From: Filosporella fistucella
Lineage: Eukaryota; Ascomycota; Leotiomycetes; Helotiales
NCBI GenBank assembly: GCA_030077755.1
Contig: JAQJZZ010000010.1
Span: 4,030,001 to 4,094,000 of the forward strand
Reading direction: 5' to 3'
DNA length: 64,000 bases
This document shows positions 35,215 to 47,313 of this stretch, piece by piece. The position numbers and the translations under genes were made by a program. The notes under the pieces are model-generated. The model was not told where the DNA came from, searched no databases, and saw only the letters and a program-made list of their open reading frames with translations. Each line of letters begins with the position of its first letter. The first letter of the stretch is position 1.

Positions 35215-37981
35215 ATGCCGCCCACGCAACACTTTCTGGCTTCCAGACTTACAGGTTTCGTGTGCAAATCATGTTTATCGAAGATTCAACACTCGGGGCG
35301 GCGGAGCTTGCAGGCGGCAACGCGCAGCTATTCAAGTAGTGATCGATCCGCAAAATTCCAAGGGGCTATTCAAAATGCTTCGATCAGGTATTTCGAGCAA
35401 GGCCCGGATGGCACCAGAACCGAGATTGAACAAAATGACCTAGCAGAAGCTGAGGCAATGCGAAAACTGGAAAGGAAGGTGAAGGAGCTCGAGAAGAGGA
35501 CAGGCAAACCTGTGAAGGAATTGGAGCTGGACGACTCGGACATTGAAGAATTGATGGGAGATCATGCAAAGGGACTTTTGCGAGATGGAATGGAAGAACG
35601 TTTGGAGCAACTTCGGGTTGATAGCGAGGAACTGGAGGCCCAAATAAAGATGATCGAGGAAGCGGATTTATCCAATTTGACCGGAGAGGAACGTCAGAGA
35701 TTACGAGAAGCACTATTAGGGTCCTTGAAGAAAGGTATTTCTCAATCCGAGAATTTACGCTTCGATTTTTTGCTAAAACTTACCAGATGCAGATGATCCC
35801 CCTCGACAAATTGCAGCATCTTCAGCAGGAATTTGGAGGAAGGCCAGCCATACAATCACAGCACACCCTCCGAGCAGCATATGTGGGTTATATCTTGACA
35901 CCTTTCCAGTAGAGTCTCATCCGCGTCTTATAATTCTTGAAAGGTCCTTCACTGTCCATGTCAAGCCAGGGAATGCGCTGGAGTCTAAGCCATTACACGT
36001 TCGTGCAATATGGAAAGCATATCAGATGTGCCGGTGGACGCTTCTCAAACACCGAGACTTGGTACCTTTGCAGACTTGGACTGCTTTATGGGATGCTTTC
36101 AATGCTGATGAAAGATACGATCAGCGAATGGCTCATCTCAAAAAATTGGGTGATGATATGCGTGAAGTTGAAGTTCCGATGAGCCCAGCTCAGAGTCTGC
36201 TGTACATCGAGGCCAGCCTTTTTGGAGGGCATACGAAGCATGCTGTCAAGGAATGGAAGCGTTCTTGGCCCTTGTTCATCAATCCGAATCCGAATCAGGA
36301 CCAATCCGAAATTGCCACTTCTGAGCCGTCGGCCCTGGAGTACTGGAAACTCGGGATCAAATTGCTTAGCAAAGATGGCCAGGTTGATTGGGCTTTATTG
36401 ATAACAGGACGTTTGTTGCGGAACGTTAAAGAGCCTTCTACACTTCGTGCAGTAATGCCAGTCATTCAGGCACTATTGCAAAATTCAGAGACCAAGGCTG
36501 TTCAAAAGGCCTGGGCATTATATGTCCGATTGAGGCATCATTTAGGAGATCATATAACCATGGAAGATTACGACAAAATTGCTTCCATTTTCATGAATTC
36601 TAATGAAAAAGTTCTGGCATTGGCTGTTTTTAAGGACATGATGCTAACAGGCCAGAAAACAGCCAAGTATGAAGATTCAACGGCTCGCTACATCTCTGCA
36701 ACAGGAGTCACTGATAAGCTGAAGTCGTGGGTGATTGCCAGCTGGGAGCTTGAGTGGAACGCGCCACATATAGTTGGTGCAATACCTCATCGGTTCATGA
36801 ATAAGTTCTTTTTCGGCAGCTGGGTAAAGAAGCTCATTGGAGATCAAGATCTGGTTTCTGCAGAAAAGGTATTCCACCTAATGCATCAGTATTCAATCTC
36901 TCCGGATGCAATCCAGGTGAATGGGCTAATCGGTGCTTGGTTTCGCCAAAATACGGAACGGTATCGGGTACGCGCTGAAGACTTAGCATGGAAAATGATA
37001 GGGTATAGACTAGATTTTGTCAGACGGCGAGATGAGGAGTGCAAAGGGCAAGGTCATGAACCCATAGCTGAAGAGGGGCTGAAAACTCCCAAGATTCCGA
37101 CACCTCCTGCCACCCTCGAGACATTCGCTATTCTATTCGAGCACTACAAAGGACGCCAAAGAGGTGACCAAATACTCGTCCTCATTGACTTCTTCCAACA
37201 GGCCAAAATCCAGCCGACTACCGCATTTATGAATCAACTGCTCTCACTGCAAGTCAAGGAGAAACCAGTGGTAGCCTGGTTGATCGGTTTATACCAGGAG
37301 CTCATCAAGAAGGCTCGTCCAGACATTGAGACATTTGAAATATTATGGCTCATCATGAAAAGAATTGCCGATCCACTGTTCAAGGAGTGGAAGAGACCAC
37401 CGGCGGCTGCACCCTTGTTTGGATCATCCAGGCATCTCTTTGCAGAAATGGTCAAACAGAGAGCTTCCTTACAGAAAAGAGCTTCTCGGACTGGCTTTCC
37501 GATATCACTGTACCAAGAGATCATACTAGCATTCAGCCAGGAGATGGACCTTCTGGGAACTGCCATTGCGCTTCGTGCTTTTCAAGAGCACTACAGCCTA
37601 CTTCCAACCGGGGAGACCGTTCGCACTATCGTCCTTCAAGTTGCTCGGTTTGAATTGGTCAGAAATTTGGGTTACAATCCCACCCGTCTAGATCCACAGA
37701 ATATGGTTACCAAAGAGATGATCGATACTGCTACGACGGCCTTGGAAGAAATAATGGCCAAAAGGGTCAAGGCTCTTCAAAGGGTGGGAATTGTGTACGA
37801 AGAACTTCAAAGTGATGCGAGATCGAAAGAGACGTTAAACATGTTGGTGGAGTATCTCAAATATGCTTCACAAGTCAAGTATGGCACTGTAGAGTCCGCC
37901 ATCCTAGCGTCCAGGAAAGTCGCAGAGGCAATGGATGTACCAGACTTTGACCCCTGGAAGGTAGAAAGTGTTGTAGGATAG
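35215..37981 (+). CDS. mitochondrial pentatricopeptide-like (PPR) protein, 904 residues
   Basis: Two exons, 35215-35734 and 35787-37981. The N-terminus MPPTQHFLASRLTGFVCKSC followed by a Ser/Arg-rich stretch ending in RSYSSS looks like a mitochondrial presequence. A charged coiled-coil segment follows (AEAMRKLERKVKELEKRTGK and following). The remainder is alpha-helical repeat sequence with PPR-like helices, for example VSAEKVFHLMHQYSISPDAI, TLETFAILFEHYKGRQRGDQ and ADERYDQRMAHLKKLGDDMR. Fungal PPR proteins of this size act in mitochondrial RNA metabolism, translation activation or complex I assembly (Cia84 type); which applies here I cannot tell. The 52-base intron has a GTATTT donor and a CTTACCAG acceptor, and the frame continues smoothly. 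Confidence 0.8.
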
Positions 37982-38103
37982 TGTAACCTGTGTCCATACA
38001 TAGATGTATAATTACACCCAAAATTATTATAGAACAGATTGTATTTTTACGAAAGCCTATTGGGTATCATTCCTCCTAAACGCCAGTGACAAAACCAAAT
38101 ACC

Positions 38104-39081
38104 TCAATCATGGGCCTCCTCTGTTAGTCCCGGACAGCCATCCATCTCTGTGTCTGGATATGTATATTTACACCAGAAACAGTAATTGTACTCCTGCCTC
38201 AAATGCTCTACTAACTTTTCCAATCTCTCTGCAGGATCTAATGCATTGAATTCATCAAGCTCCAGATCTTCCTCCTCTAAGTCCTCCACCAGGGTGTATT
38301 GAATCCTGTCCTTTCCGAGAGCTCTCTTGTCATCCTTGTCCTCCTCATCATCCTCGTAGGTAGGTAATCGTGAGAGACTTTGCTGTAAATCGTATCTCAT
38401 TCTTCGGTCCCTCTCTTTCTCCTCCCGCTTCCGAATCAGACCCCGCCATAGAAGATTGATTTGCTTCAGAGGTTTATTCGAAATAGTGCGCTTTTTCACA
38501 TCTTCATGTGGCTCTTTTGCGGACTTCTCTTCCTCTCTCTCGCCATCCATTCTCTCAGCGATCCTCATTGCTGCTCCAACCATTCCTTCCAGCCGGGCTT
38601 CCTCTCGTTCCCTTCTGACTCGATCTCGGTATGAGCTCTCTTCTGCTTTAACCCTCTTGGACTCCCCTTCAACCTGCTCTCTAAATTTCCTCTTCTTCTC
38701 TGTGTCCAAACCGATACCACCTCGGTCCTCTTTCATCGTGATTCCAATTGGCTCTGTTCTCGCCCCGATATTATCTTTACTGCCCAATGCAACTCCAGGT
38801 TTGAAGCCCATCTTTGCCATCATAGCCAGACCTTTATTGGAAGCTATCGCTGGATCGGAGAGGAGGGACTTGGAAAGAGCTTCTTCCCGAGCTGCAGCTT
38901 CATCTGCGGCGCGCTCTGCCTTTGACTTTACTCGGCCTCGAGCTTCGGACTCGCGCTGTTTACGCAGGCGTCGCTGGGTGTACGTTTCTTTTTCCTTGGG
39001 CTTTGTTGGCTCTGCGATAATCATATTCATGTAGTCCTCCTCCTCGTCCTCAATCTCAGCTGCAGGGTCCTGCGTAGCCAT
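38104..39081 (-). CDS. G-patch domain protein, GPATCH11 (CCDC75) family
   Basis: A single-exon gene for 325 residues. An acidic N-terminus (EIEDEEEDYMNMII) and a highly basic coiled-coil region precede the G-patch at about residues 80-120 (GLAMMAKMGFKPGVALGSKD and following, ending in DRGGIGLD). A long charged helical region follows, then a C-terminal DUF4187-type zinc-binding segment with LRQEYNYCFWCKYTYPDTEM and DGCPG. This order matches GPATCH11/CCDC75 proteins. G-patches typically activate DEAH-box RNA helicases, so a role in splicing or ribosome assembly is plausible but not shown. The gene converges on the PPR gene with 122 bases between stops. Confidence 0.88.
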   Translation of the reverse strand: MATQDPAAEIEDEEEDYMNMIIAEPTKPKEKETYTQRRLRKQRESEARGRVKSKAERAADEAAAREEALSKSLLSDPAIASNKGLAMMAKMGFKPGVALGSKDNIGARTEPIGITMKEDRGGIGLDTEKKRKFREQVEGESKRVKAEESSYRDRVRREREEARLEGMVGAAMRIAERMDGEREEEKSAKEPHEDVKKRTISNKPLKQINLLWRGLIRKREEKERDRRMRYDLQQSLSRLPTYEDDEEDKDDKRALGKDRIQYTLVEDLEEEDLELDEFNALDPAERLEKLVEHLRQEYNYCFWCKYTYPDTEMDGCPGLTEEAHD

Positions 39082-39331
39082 GGTGGGAATATTTTATTTT
39101 GCAGTGCAGCTGGATTAAACGTCCAACCGAGGGATTTGTGACGTAGCCTTGTTGATGTTCTAAGGTGATGGATTTAATTTTTGGGTGTTGGTGTTGGCGC
39201 ACAAAGTGAGTGAAAGTGGTCGTTTATTTATTTTGTGTATGTAACCTAATAAGGATTTTTTTATTTCAAACATACCAAACTCCAGTGACGCGTAAGTGAT
39301 CGTTACTGCCCTTGAAACAAATCAGGAGCTA

Positions 39332-39441
39332 ATTTTGGTACAGAGTGGTTAGCGTGTCGTTCTTATATTCTCCGGGCAACTGGTTTATATGATTCTTTCA
39401 AAGAGATGCGAAAGTCGTGGGTTCGACACCCACCTGGAGGT
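39332..39441 (+). tRNA. tRNA-like element, possibly intron-containing tRNA-Ile(UAU) or a tRNA pseudogene
   Basis: The 3' half is a clean T-arm (GTGGG, loop TTCGACA, CCCAC) followed by a seven-base acceptor strand CTGGAGG. The 5' half has a GTGGTTAGCG-like D-loop and an anticodon-loop-like CTTATA with a potential intron of about 45 bases after it. Candidate 5' acceptor ATTTTGG pairs with CTGGAGG only with one mismatch and several G-U pairs, and the D-stem is poor. I therefore cannot say whether it is functional. A covariance-model tRNA scan would decide. Confidence 0.4.
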
Positions 39442-41001
39442 AAATTCTAAAAGAAACTTCCATGACACACTGAAGCTAATCAACTAAATAGTATAAATCC
39501 AGAATTTTCTGAAGGGGAAATATTTTTTTGGTTCTTCTGCGGCTATTCTGAAGTGGGCCTGTGGATTTTTGTGGCCCTTTTTTGGGTTATCTGGGAGATT
39601 CTCGGGTGAAAGGGAGCTCATCGGTATCTGATGGAAGCTTAGCCACCACATTTGGGTGTTTACCTTGTTTTATAGATAGCCATTTATGTGGGTAAAGTAC
39701 TTGCAATACCTTACATTCCTTCTATATTGCCTTTGTCTAGTATTATAATACCACCTGATGGGTACTACGTACACAACGCTAATACAAATTCTATCCAACA
39801 CTCTTGCTTCTTTTTCCATAAGACGGGATAGCAACTTGTTCCAATACTAGACACTTACCTTAAAAGACCCTCCTTTGTTAGCAATAATGATGTACACGAG
39901 CCCAAGTGCTCTAAACTCGTTGTGACTTTTATTACTATTCTTATAATAGCGCTTATATCTAAACTGACTCATATCTTTTAATACTAAGTGACGGCTACGA
40001 GTACTATTCTTGATAGTAAGCAAGTCTTAAAGATCAATAAGCTGTACCCACGCCCCTCCTGAATCTCGTTACACTACAGCAGCACTATTTTTGAGCTAAC
40101 CTCAACTCACATCCAGCAGGAAGTAAAGCATCCGAATAGATGTCTGGCGGCTTTATACCCGATATTCCTCTCTCGTTATTTCAGAAGGCTATGGAAATGG
40201 ACTCTATACTTCATCGCGATCTCTGGAAACTCAGTCGGGGCGCCTGTTTAGTGGAACGAGTTATAAAGAAGTGAGGTAGGAGCGCATAGCCTTTAGATTA
40301 TGCGTCGATGTTTTCAAGTAGCAAGTACGAATGATGAATTTAGCAGATAAAGGGGGCTCAGGGGACGGCGTTGGTCGGAGCTAGGAACTAGGTGGTTTGC
40401 GCCTTCGAGGTTCGGGTTCATGCCATGGCCGACCAACGCGCACCAAATTGCTAGTAGTAATCCCTGTGATTGTGATAACTTGAACTGATATCAGCATCCT
40501 CAAATAATATGAGATAGAGACATAAATGACGATTGTCGGGTGAATTGGCACAGTCATTTGGCAAGATTTCACCAAGTATAGTCATCGACACTATATCCAA
40601 AGCGCAAGACAGTCGAACAAAATCTATCCAACTCAACCTTAAAATATCTACTCCGAATTTGTTAGCTATAGGGATTTCGTGCAGTGCCTGGGGGAGGGGG
40701 TTTATCTCTTGTGCGTGATGACATTGAGAGTGCAATTGAAGCATCTCAGGGCAGTATTTTCGTCTTTGCGGCTTAAACAAATATATAAGCAGACAGAGCT
40801 CACTCCGCTTTTCCATTCGATTCCTACAACACAATCTTGGACATATTTCCTACCTAAAATTCTTGCAGTACATGGAGATAGGGGGGAGCCAAGCATCATG
40901 TGAGGTCAGAAACCATTTTTTCACTATATCCAAATTTTCTACACGGGGCAAGGCGTGTTTCTACACAAAACAAATTGTGACACATCGAAGTATACAGTGC
41001 T
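39442..41001. other. gene-poor, partly AT-rich DNA
   Basis: The stretch from about 39.5 to 40.1 kb is distinctly AT-rich with no sustained frame, which would fit decayed repeat DNA. From 40.1 to 41.0 kb only short frames occur. No gene or element boundary is recognised. Confidence 0.45.
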
Positions 41002-41223
41002 TCAAGTGCAACATGACTGAAGCTGGTTGCAAGTGTCTATTGAAAAATTGCTTTCGATGATTGAAATGCATGGCGCTAGGGGTACTTCTCTCCTTACGTT
41101 TGGCATACTACTAAAGGGATGTTCGCTTGCAGGATGAATATCCTGCGGAAGTGCTGTGACAAGACTTGCAATGGCCAAATGGGTGGTGGAAACTGCTCTA
41201 TCTACAGCCTTCGAAATCTTCAT
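41002..41223 (-). CDS. possible small secreted cysteine-containing protein (73 residues), tentative
   Basis: The minus-strand frame from ATG 41223 encodes 73 residues: a moderately hydrophobic segment HLAIASLVTALPQ after a basic start, followed by DIHPASEHPF and four cysteines in the C-terminal half (APCIS, DTCN, SCCT). The ALPQ motif resembles signal-peptide cleavage regions of fungal secreted proteins. The hydrophobic core is short and the charged residues before it are unusual, and a GTAAGG donor-like site could mean a spliced gene. It lies alone in gene-poor DNA. Treat as a candidate only; a chance frame is a real alternative. Confidence 0.3.
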   Translation of the reverse strand: MKISKAVDRAVSTTHLAIASLVTALPQDIHPASEHPFSSMPNVRREVPLAPCISIIESNFSIDTCNQLQSCCT

Positions 41224-41743
41224 GGTGGGTAATATTAAAGAAGAAAGTTTGGGGGTGAGCGGCACTGAATAAACTATACCTTTGGCCAGTTGTTGTAATC
41301 TGGATTAAGACCCACCACATATTTTAGTGCCGGAATATTGCGGTGGATGTAAGTCTCAACCCTAACTGTAAGGTTCTGCTTTTGACACAAGCTCCAATTT
41401 ACGCCAGCTTATGGAGGTTTGGTTTTTGGAGTCTGCTCCCATATAAACATCATAAGGGTGCTCCATTGAATCAAGTTGCACCCAGGTATAACCCGGCGTA
41501 CTTCCATTTTGAAGTCCATCTCAAGAGTATAAAGCTTCTAATGTGGAAGCGCAAGCTATAAGAGGTTGGTTTTGGGATCTAGATCCCTAGAACCCATATA
41601 GTTTCATTGAAACGCACCACTACAGATTTTCTCTGCGCTGAGTATTGAAAATGTAGCAGATATGGGAGCAGAAAAAAGTGTTACATTTGGTACTAGACCA
41701 TTCGAGACTATAAGAGGTCGCACAACCTTCCGACCAACTCTGA
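41224..41743. other. gene-poor intergenic stretch
   Basis: No sustained coding frame on either strand; nothing recognised. Confidence 0.4.
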
Positions 41744-42628
41744 TCGCTGAACGAGAGAAGTGATGATGATCCTAACTGCGTTACGCCGGCTGCAGTTGAG
41801 CGCCTCCTGGCCCCGAATGCGACTGCGGAGCTCCTCCCCCCGGAGACGACAAAACCTTCCACAATGATGAGAAAATATCATCAAACTTCTATATGCCCTT
41901 GAAAACCAGAAGAACGAAAAGTGCAAGCTTCAAGAACACCCAAGTCGATTAAGAAAACAATTGTCGTTCGATGTTGGTCACACTCCTGTGACTTGTTCCC
42001 TATGCGGCCAACAGGACGAAGATGTTCGGCACACTAGACTCCCTATGTAACCTGCTCCGCGATGAATTTGCGTGACATTTCGCCGGCTCCGAAAACAACC
42101 TCACTTGAAGTCCAATATGAGGTTTCATCCCGCTCCCCACGGGTTCATGTTACTCACAACGAGTACTACGGTACCATCCGCTGTCACTCGCAGGACTCCG
42201 TACGGAGCAAAACTTATCAAACACAAGATGCCTGAATCTGAAGCACATCAACTCAAGTACTTCATGTCTTTGATGCCTCGACCCACTCCATACTCTTGGC
42301 ACGTGCATAGCCTGCCTTCCTAAAGTACGTTACCTTCCAAAACTCCCAGCCCATAATCGGACCTTCTATATCGGTCCAACTCTGCCTCCAACAATCAGCA
42401 CGCATATCGATCTCAGAGATGAGAAGTATTATGCCAAATTATGACAGGGTCGATCCAGACTGGGGGAGAGTGATGTGGAGACATTCGGATAGGCGATCCG
42501 CTGGGGAACCATTGGGTCGTGAGACAATTTTCAATGCTATCAGAACGCTAGGAGATATATATGATATGGGGGAATTGGAAATGATCTTAATTTGTGCTAA
42601 TGGAAAAATTCGAGCGGAGGGGAGGTGA
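41744..42628 (+). pseudogene. broken coding remnant or unresolved multi-exon gene
   Basis: Several neighbouring protein-like stretches occur in different plus-strand frames. 41744-41902 reads SDDDPNCVTPAAVERLLAPN and onward; an overlapping frame to 42050 contains ENIIKLLYALENQKNEKCKL and a CSLCGQQDEDV segment; 42062-42235 reads MNLRDISPAPKTTSLEVQYE and onward; near 42330-42420 is FYIGPTLPPTISTHIDLRDE; and 42419-42628 reads MRSIMPNYDRVDPDWGRVMW and onward. Each is interrupted or shifted relative to the next, without splice sites that join them convincingly. The composition is coding-like, but I do not recognise a family. A decayed gene is most likely, with a fungus-specific spliced gene as the alternative. 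Confidence 0.35.
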
Positions 42629-45600
42629 GACATGGAGAAATAGATTTGGCTAGCTGTTGACCTCGCTTGCTGGGCTGCAGCTCAGAAACTCCGTTTCGAG
42701 GAGAGTGATTCATGCAAGAACGTAGGGACAGATTGCAGACACTGGGTGAGAACTAGAGTAATGACCCAATGAAGGAGAATTTTTAGATGACTTGAGATTT
42801 GCGAGTCTGGACTGCATGTGTTGACCACACATGAAACGTTTAACGGAAGCGAGATGCAGATATAAGCCGTTTGACAGAATGATATTTCATGACTTTGAGG
42901 AGGAGGAGGAGCAGACAAAGCGTACGAAACTTCCATCAGCTGGAAATCCTATTTCCGGACGTTCTGGAAGATGTCTTGCCGCCCTCGAATTCCAAGTAGA
43001 AGCAGGTCAAACAAGGACAAGACGGCCTGTTGCGGAAAAGTGAGGCATCGACGGGTGAAGAGGTGCAGGCGGGTCGGTAGCATGGCTGATGAGGGATAGA
43101 CCTCCGGTCACTGAACCATACTTCGTAGTTCCATCGTGGAATTTGCAGAACTATGCCGGAATTCAAGCCATGGTTAAGTTGATTGCTTGATACAGAGAAG
43201 GTAAGTCACCTGCGAACGCAACTCTGTCCACCGCATTTGCACATATTATAGTGAGCGTGTTTGACCAGCCGCAGTTATCTGTGATAAGGTTTGATCGAGG
43301 CCGTTGAAGATAAACGATGCAGTCTATGCGGCACAGGACATAACCAAGACGCCTTGTCGGGATCCAACCGCTTCCAGATGAGGGCATTATTACCCGCACA
43401 GTCAAACACCCTGTACTGTAGGGAGGCATGCTGAAGGTTTTCGCTTGCTCGATGACAGACACGGGTCAGCTCATATCAATAGATTAATTCATAATTTTAT
43501 CCTCAGCCCTGCAAATATCATTCAATAGACTATGCTTTCCATGCAAGTATGCAAGTGGAAATTGGAGACGAAGTGCAGCACAAAAAAGGGGAAGCAATCG
43601 GGATCGTTGTTGTGGACCGGAGGTGAGCACTTGTACCGTAAGCTTGGTTCATAGCGATGCGGCAGCAACGATGATTCGGCTCATGAGATCGGTAAACTTC
43701 GTGGCAGACGGGAGGACACAGGAGCTGGATTCAGGTCCGGATAACTGCTTCAAACTCGAGGTTTCCACGTTGTACTAAGACTTGACATGCTACTCCAGCT
43801 GGGACTACCTACCTCTACAGTACGTATACAGTACAAATACTGTACCTAGCCGTACCGCCGAAGGGATCCTGCTGTGTTTTGTTTCAATGCGGAGCTGGAG
43901 GAGCAAACTCCAATCTATGACTTCGATGTAGGAACGAACGATTGCTGAAGGAGACGGGAAATCATTCGTTGTTGCACCAGGGAACAGCTCCCACTATGGT
44001 ACGAGAACAGTACGCAGCCTGATGTGGACTTTTTTCGCACTTCTCTTTTAGGCTTCAAATCCGTTCTCGCAGCCGGATGGTCGTCGTCATTTCGCCGGCG
44101 CTGGGGTGCCATGATGGGATCAGAACAACGCCTTGGACACGCAGATATTTGTCTGTGCGTGCGTTCATGGCCGTGCTTCACAGTTCAGCCATCTCGGGGA
44201 GTTTCTTCTAACAGATCAGTGCTAAGACATTCTTAGGGTGGTGCAGAAGCAGCAACTTTCGACGTCTGATCGTCGCTCGGGCTGGCATGCAGATGAAGAC
44301 TCTTTCTGCGGTGAATGGGGTCAGGCAATGCTACATTGCTAAGAAATATGAGAGTTTAGCTGTCAATAGCATGAACCGATGTACTTCCGTAGGTGACATC
44401 GAGGGAGATCAAACTTGACAAGTAGGCTTTAATTTAGTCCCGCCTGTTGCTTACTCTGCACTGTGTTGGCTTCTGCTGCAGTGCGGTGTCGCCATCCAGA
44501 TGTCTGGAGCTTGAACCAGTCCTAGAGTCATCGGACTCTTCCTAAGCCGAATGAAATAGGCCTGTCGCCAGACTACACAATGGGCACCGTTTGACGGGGA
44601 GGTTCTGGTGATGCAAAATAGACTTCCCTTGTGAATTTCCGTCATGGCATCACTGTCGATCGTGTCTCTGATTTTAATATGGCCAAATTTCGGTGTCGAT
44701 TGTCCATATTGCCCAGTGGGGGAGCTGAGACCGCCAATTATTGGAGCTTCAGCCCTACCTACATCTTGAATGCACCTATGAGGAACAAGTGAATTTGGTT
44801 CCTATTCAGTAATCGCCCTCCATTTCTCCCTTCGTACCTCTCTCTAGGGTCCTCTCAATGCAACACGGGAATCCTTTCAGCAAATCGATCACACAGCATG
44901 GGCACAGGGAATCAGTGCCAGAGCTCAGATTGGCGAGAACAAAGACGCAATTTCTTAAATCCTACGATATTGGAGTCCAGATCAAGTCAATGACGATGAG
45001 ATAAAGGAGACATGTTCCATTTCTGTTGCAGAGGTCATCACCTGCTGAGTTGTAGATGTGACTGGAAACATCAAGCATTATGCTATAGGCTGGTTGGGAG
45101 ACTTTGCCGCCGATGTTCAGAGTTTGGAAACCAAACACAAACTTTCGTCACCATGGATGGCTCTTCTTATGCCTGATAGGCTTCTAGCCACCGTTCAAAG
45201 TCCAACGAACGTCGAAAAGCACGAGGTATACGAAGTAATCAAATGGCTGTGCCAGTGGATGCCAAAACGAATATGTCGCCGCCCCTACGCCATCCGGTCG
45301 ATCAATTGTACTTCTCATCGTACCGTTGTGTTGCCGTAACACCAACCTCCGCTGCTGTGAAACCTATTTTCCACACGCCGTCGTCGTTCCTCACATTGAA
45401 GGAAGGACCTGGAAGCACGGAAAGTGTACAACACGAACGGTAATCCCGAGAATCAACTCGTTCATCCAAACGCTGCAGCTGGACCTAGACGCACTTTGGT
45501 AATTATAGAGCAGTTGTGTTCAACAGTGGTGCCATTGCAGTGGATCTGGCACATTCATCCAAATTAACTAACAGGAAAAGAAGAAAATCACTTAGGGAAT

Positions 45601-47310
45601 TTGTTGGGTTTGGATCGACCGCTTAGAACTGGCCAGCCTTGCCCCTCCACGCCTCTACGTAGCAGCAAGGCTGTTCGCCATCATGAGAGGTCGGTGAGAA
45701 ACCAATGAAACGTCTCAACTCAGCCTGTGTTGTTGGTGCAGCAGTTGAGATTTCCTGCGCTTAGAAATTGAACCTTATTCGACAGCGACAGCACGCCTCA
45801 ACACTGTCGGCACTTTTCGAGTTGATTTAGTGCAGCAACAATGGTCTTCCGATCAAGTGGTTTGGAGACATTCTGCATCGGCAATTCATGAAAGAGGGTG
45901 TTGCCAAAATTTGGTACCGAAGGATAATGAATCTTTTTCTGTAACATCCGGAACGCAGACAAAGCTTCCATGCATCGAAGCCATCGATGTGGATGGCTGG
46001 GTTAGTGGTAAAGTAACGTCGAGGCTGGACTAAGTTCACTGGGAGGTTATTTGGATGGGGTTTAGTGTGGTTGAGTTGATACTAGCCTTGCACCGATTTT
46101 CTGACACAGAAGACCCGATTCGGGCTGTCTCTCTTCTCGGCCAACTGATCATCTTCGAAGGCTTCCTTTCCAGCAGAGCCATGTCCGCGGCCACAGCAGA
46201 AGTGGAGATGTTACGAAGGAGACCTTTTGTAAGTGGAAAAGAAGCAGTGATAGAATTCATCCCCGTGCAGATAGTGGAGAATTCCTGTCGGCCCATCACG
46301 TTTCTTGGTTCCCTCCCAAGCCCTCATGTGCTAAGCCAGGCAAAAACTTGAAAGGTTTAACTGGAGTTGATTGGCAATTTTTGGAATTCCTTATTGGGCG
46401 CACAGGGTGGTGCGACCATACTTGGAAGTACTGGAGGGTTCTAGGGGAGGACGGGGACGGGTACGAAGGCGAAGGCGAAGGAGGGAAGGGCAGGGGCCGT
46501 CCAGTAAGCCCAGGTCGGCGATAGTGCAGGTTCGTAGTGTCAGGCACAAGCACAAGGCCCTGAAAGAAGTCAGCACCATCAGTAATGAAAAGAGTCTTGG
46601 GACACGCGACTACGGTGCGACAGACCGAGAGACGGGTATCAATATTTTGGCAGCGAGCCAGAGGAAATGTTAGTTTGTCAAGCTGATGGTATTGGCGAGC
46701 ACTCCGAAACCACTACTCAACGAAACCCAACCATATACTCACAAGCTTCGCCATTATACATTTTGAGACTTTAGATCCTGAGACCAATGCTGATAACTTC
46801 CGACTCGAACTCGATCCCGATCCAGATGCAGTTCCAGCCCGTATCTCGTATTGATGTCGTCTATAGGTGCAGAATGACCGATGACTGCCGCAGCTGGACA
46901 TGCGCATTGAGCAGACGCGTTTGAAAGTGGCGAATAACAATCAGAATAGTAATAGGAAAGCTGGCATAGGTATTCCTAGCATACGCTGGACTGGATGGAC
47001 TGGTTGTGTCCAGGCTTCTGGGCTTTAAGACAGTGGAGGCCGAGAGACGTACACAGGGATTAATCATGGCTTCCGACTGACAAGCAGGCGTATCCTTTTG
47101 TGTGCAAAGCGGCAGCGAAGCCAAAGAGGACGAGGAAGAGGGCGAAGTCGAGGAGGAGTGGAGTGAAGTAGAGTAGAGTAGAGTAGCTCGAGTAGGTAGA
47201 GCGTTCGAGGGTTCGCTGTTGTGGCCATGGTCTGTGTTGGTATAGTGGAGGTAATGTAGACCCTCGACCACGGCGAGTAACGAGTGAAGAGCATTTCTCT
47301 GTAAGGTACC
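42629..47310. other. gene-poor island, central part
   Basis: About 4.7 kb with only short frames on either strand and no convincing exon chain. It contains GTAC-rich imperfect inverted repeats such as CAGTACAAATACTG near 43826, and purine-rich (GTAGA)-type tandem sequence near 47169. No transposon protein motif, terminal repeat pair or RNA gene is seen. Confidence 0.45.
47169..47186. repeat. short tandem repeat (TAGAG)n
   Basis: Roughly three and a half copies of a 5-base TAGAG unit inside a purine-rich tract. Confidence 0.7.
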
Positions 47311-47313
47311 TGT

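Noticed and set aside
40380..40440. GGTTCGGGTTC word suggesting a tRNA B box
   Set aside because: No matching T-stem, anticodon arm or acceptor pairing could be drawn around it.
45058..45339. 93-codon frame in the gene-poor island
   Set aside because: Composition is partly coding-like, but there is no start context, no exon partner and no recognisable motif.
46861..47294. Overlapping minus-strand frames of 136 and 76 codons
   Set aside because: They are Ser/Thr/Leu-rich translations of a purine-rich tandem-repeat tract on the plus strand, with no domain.
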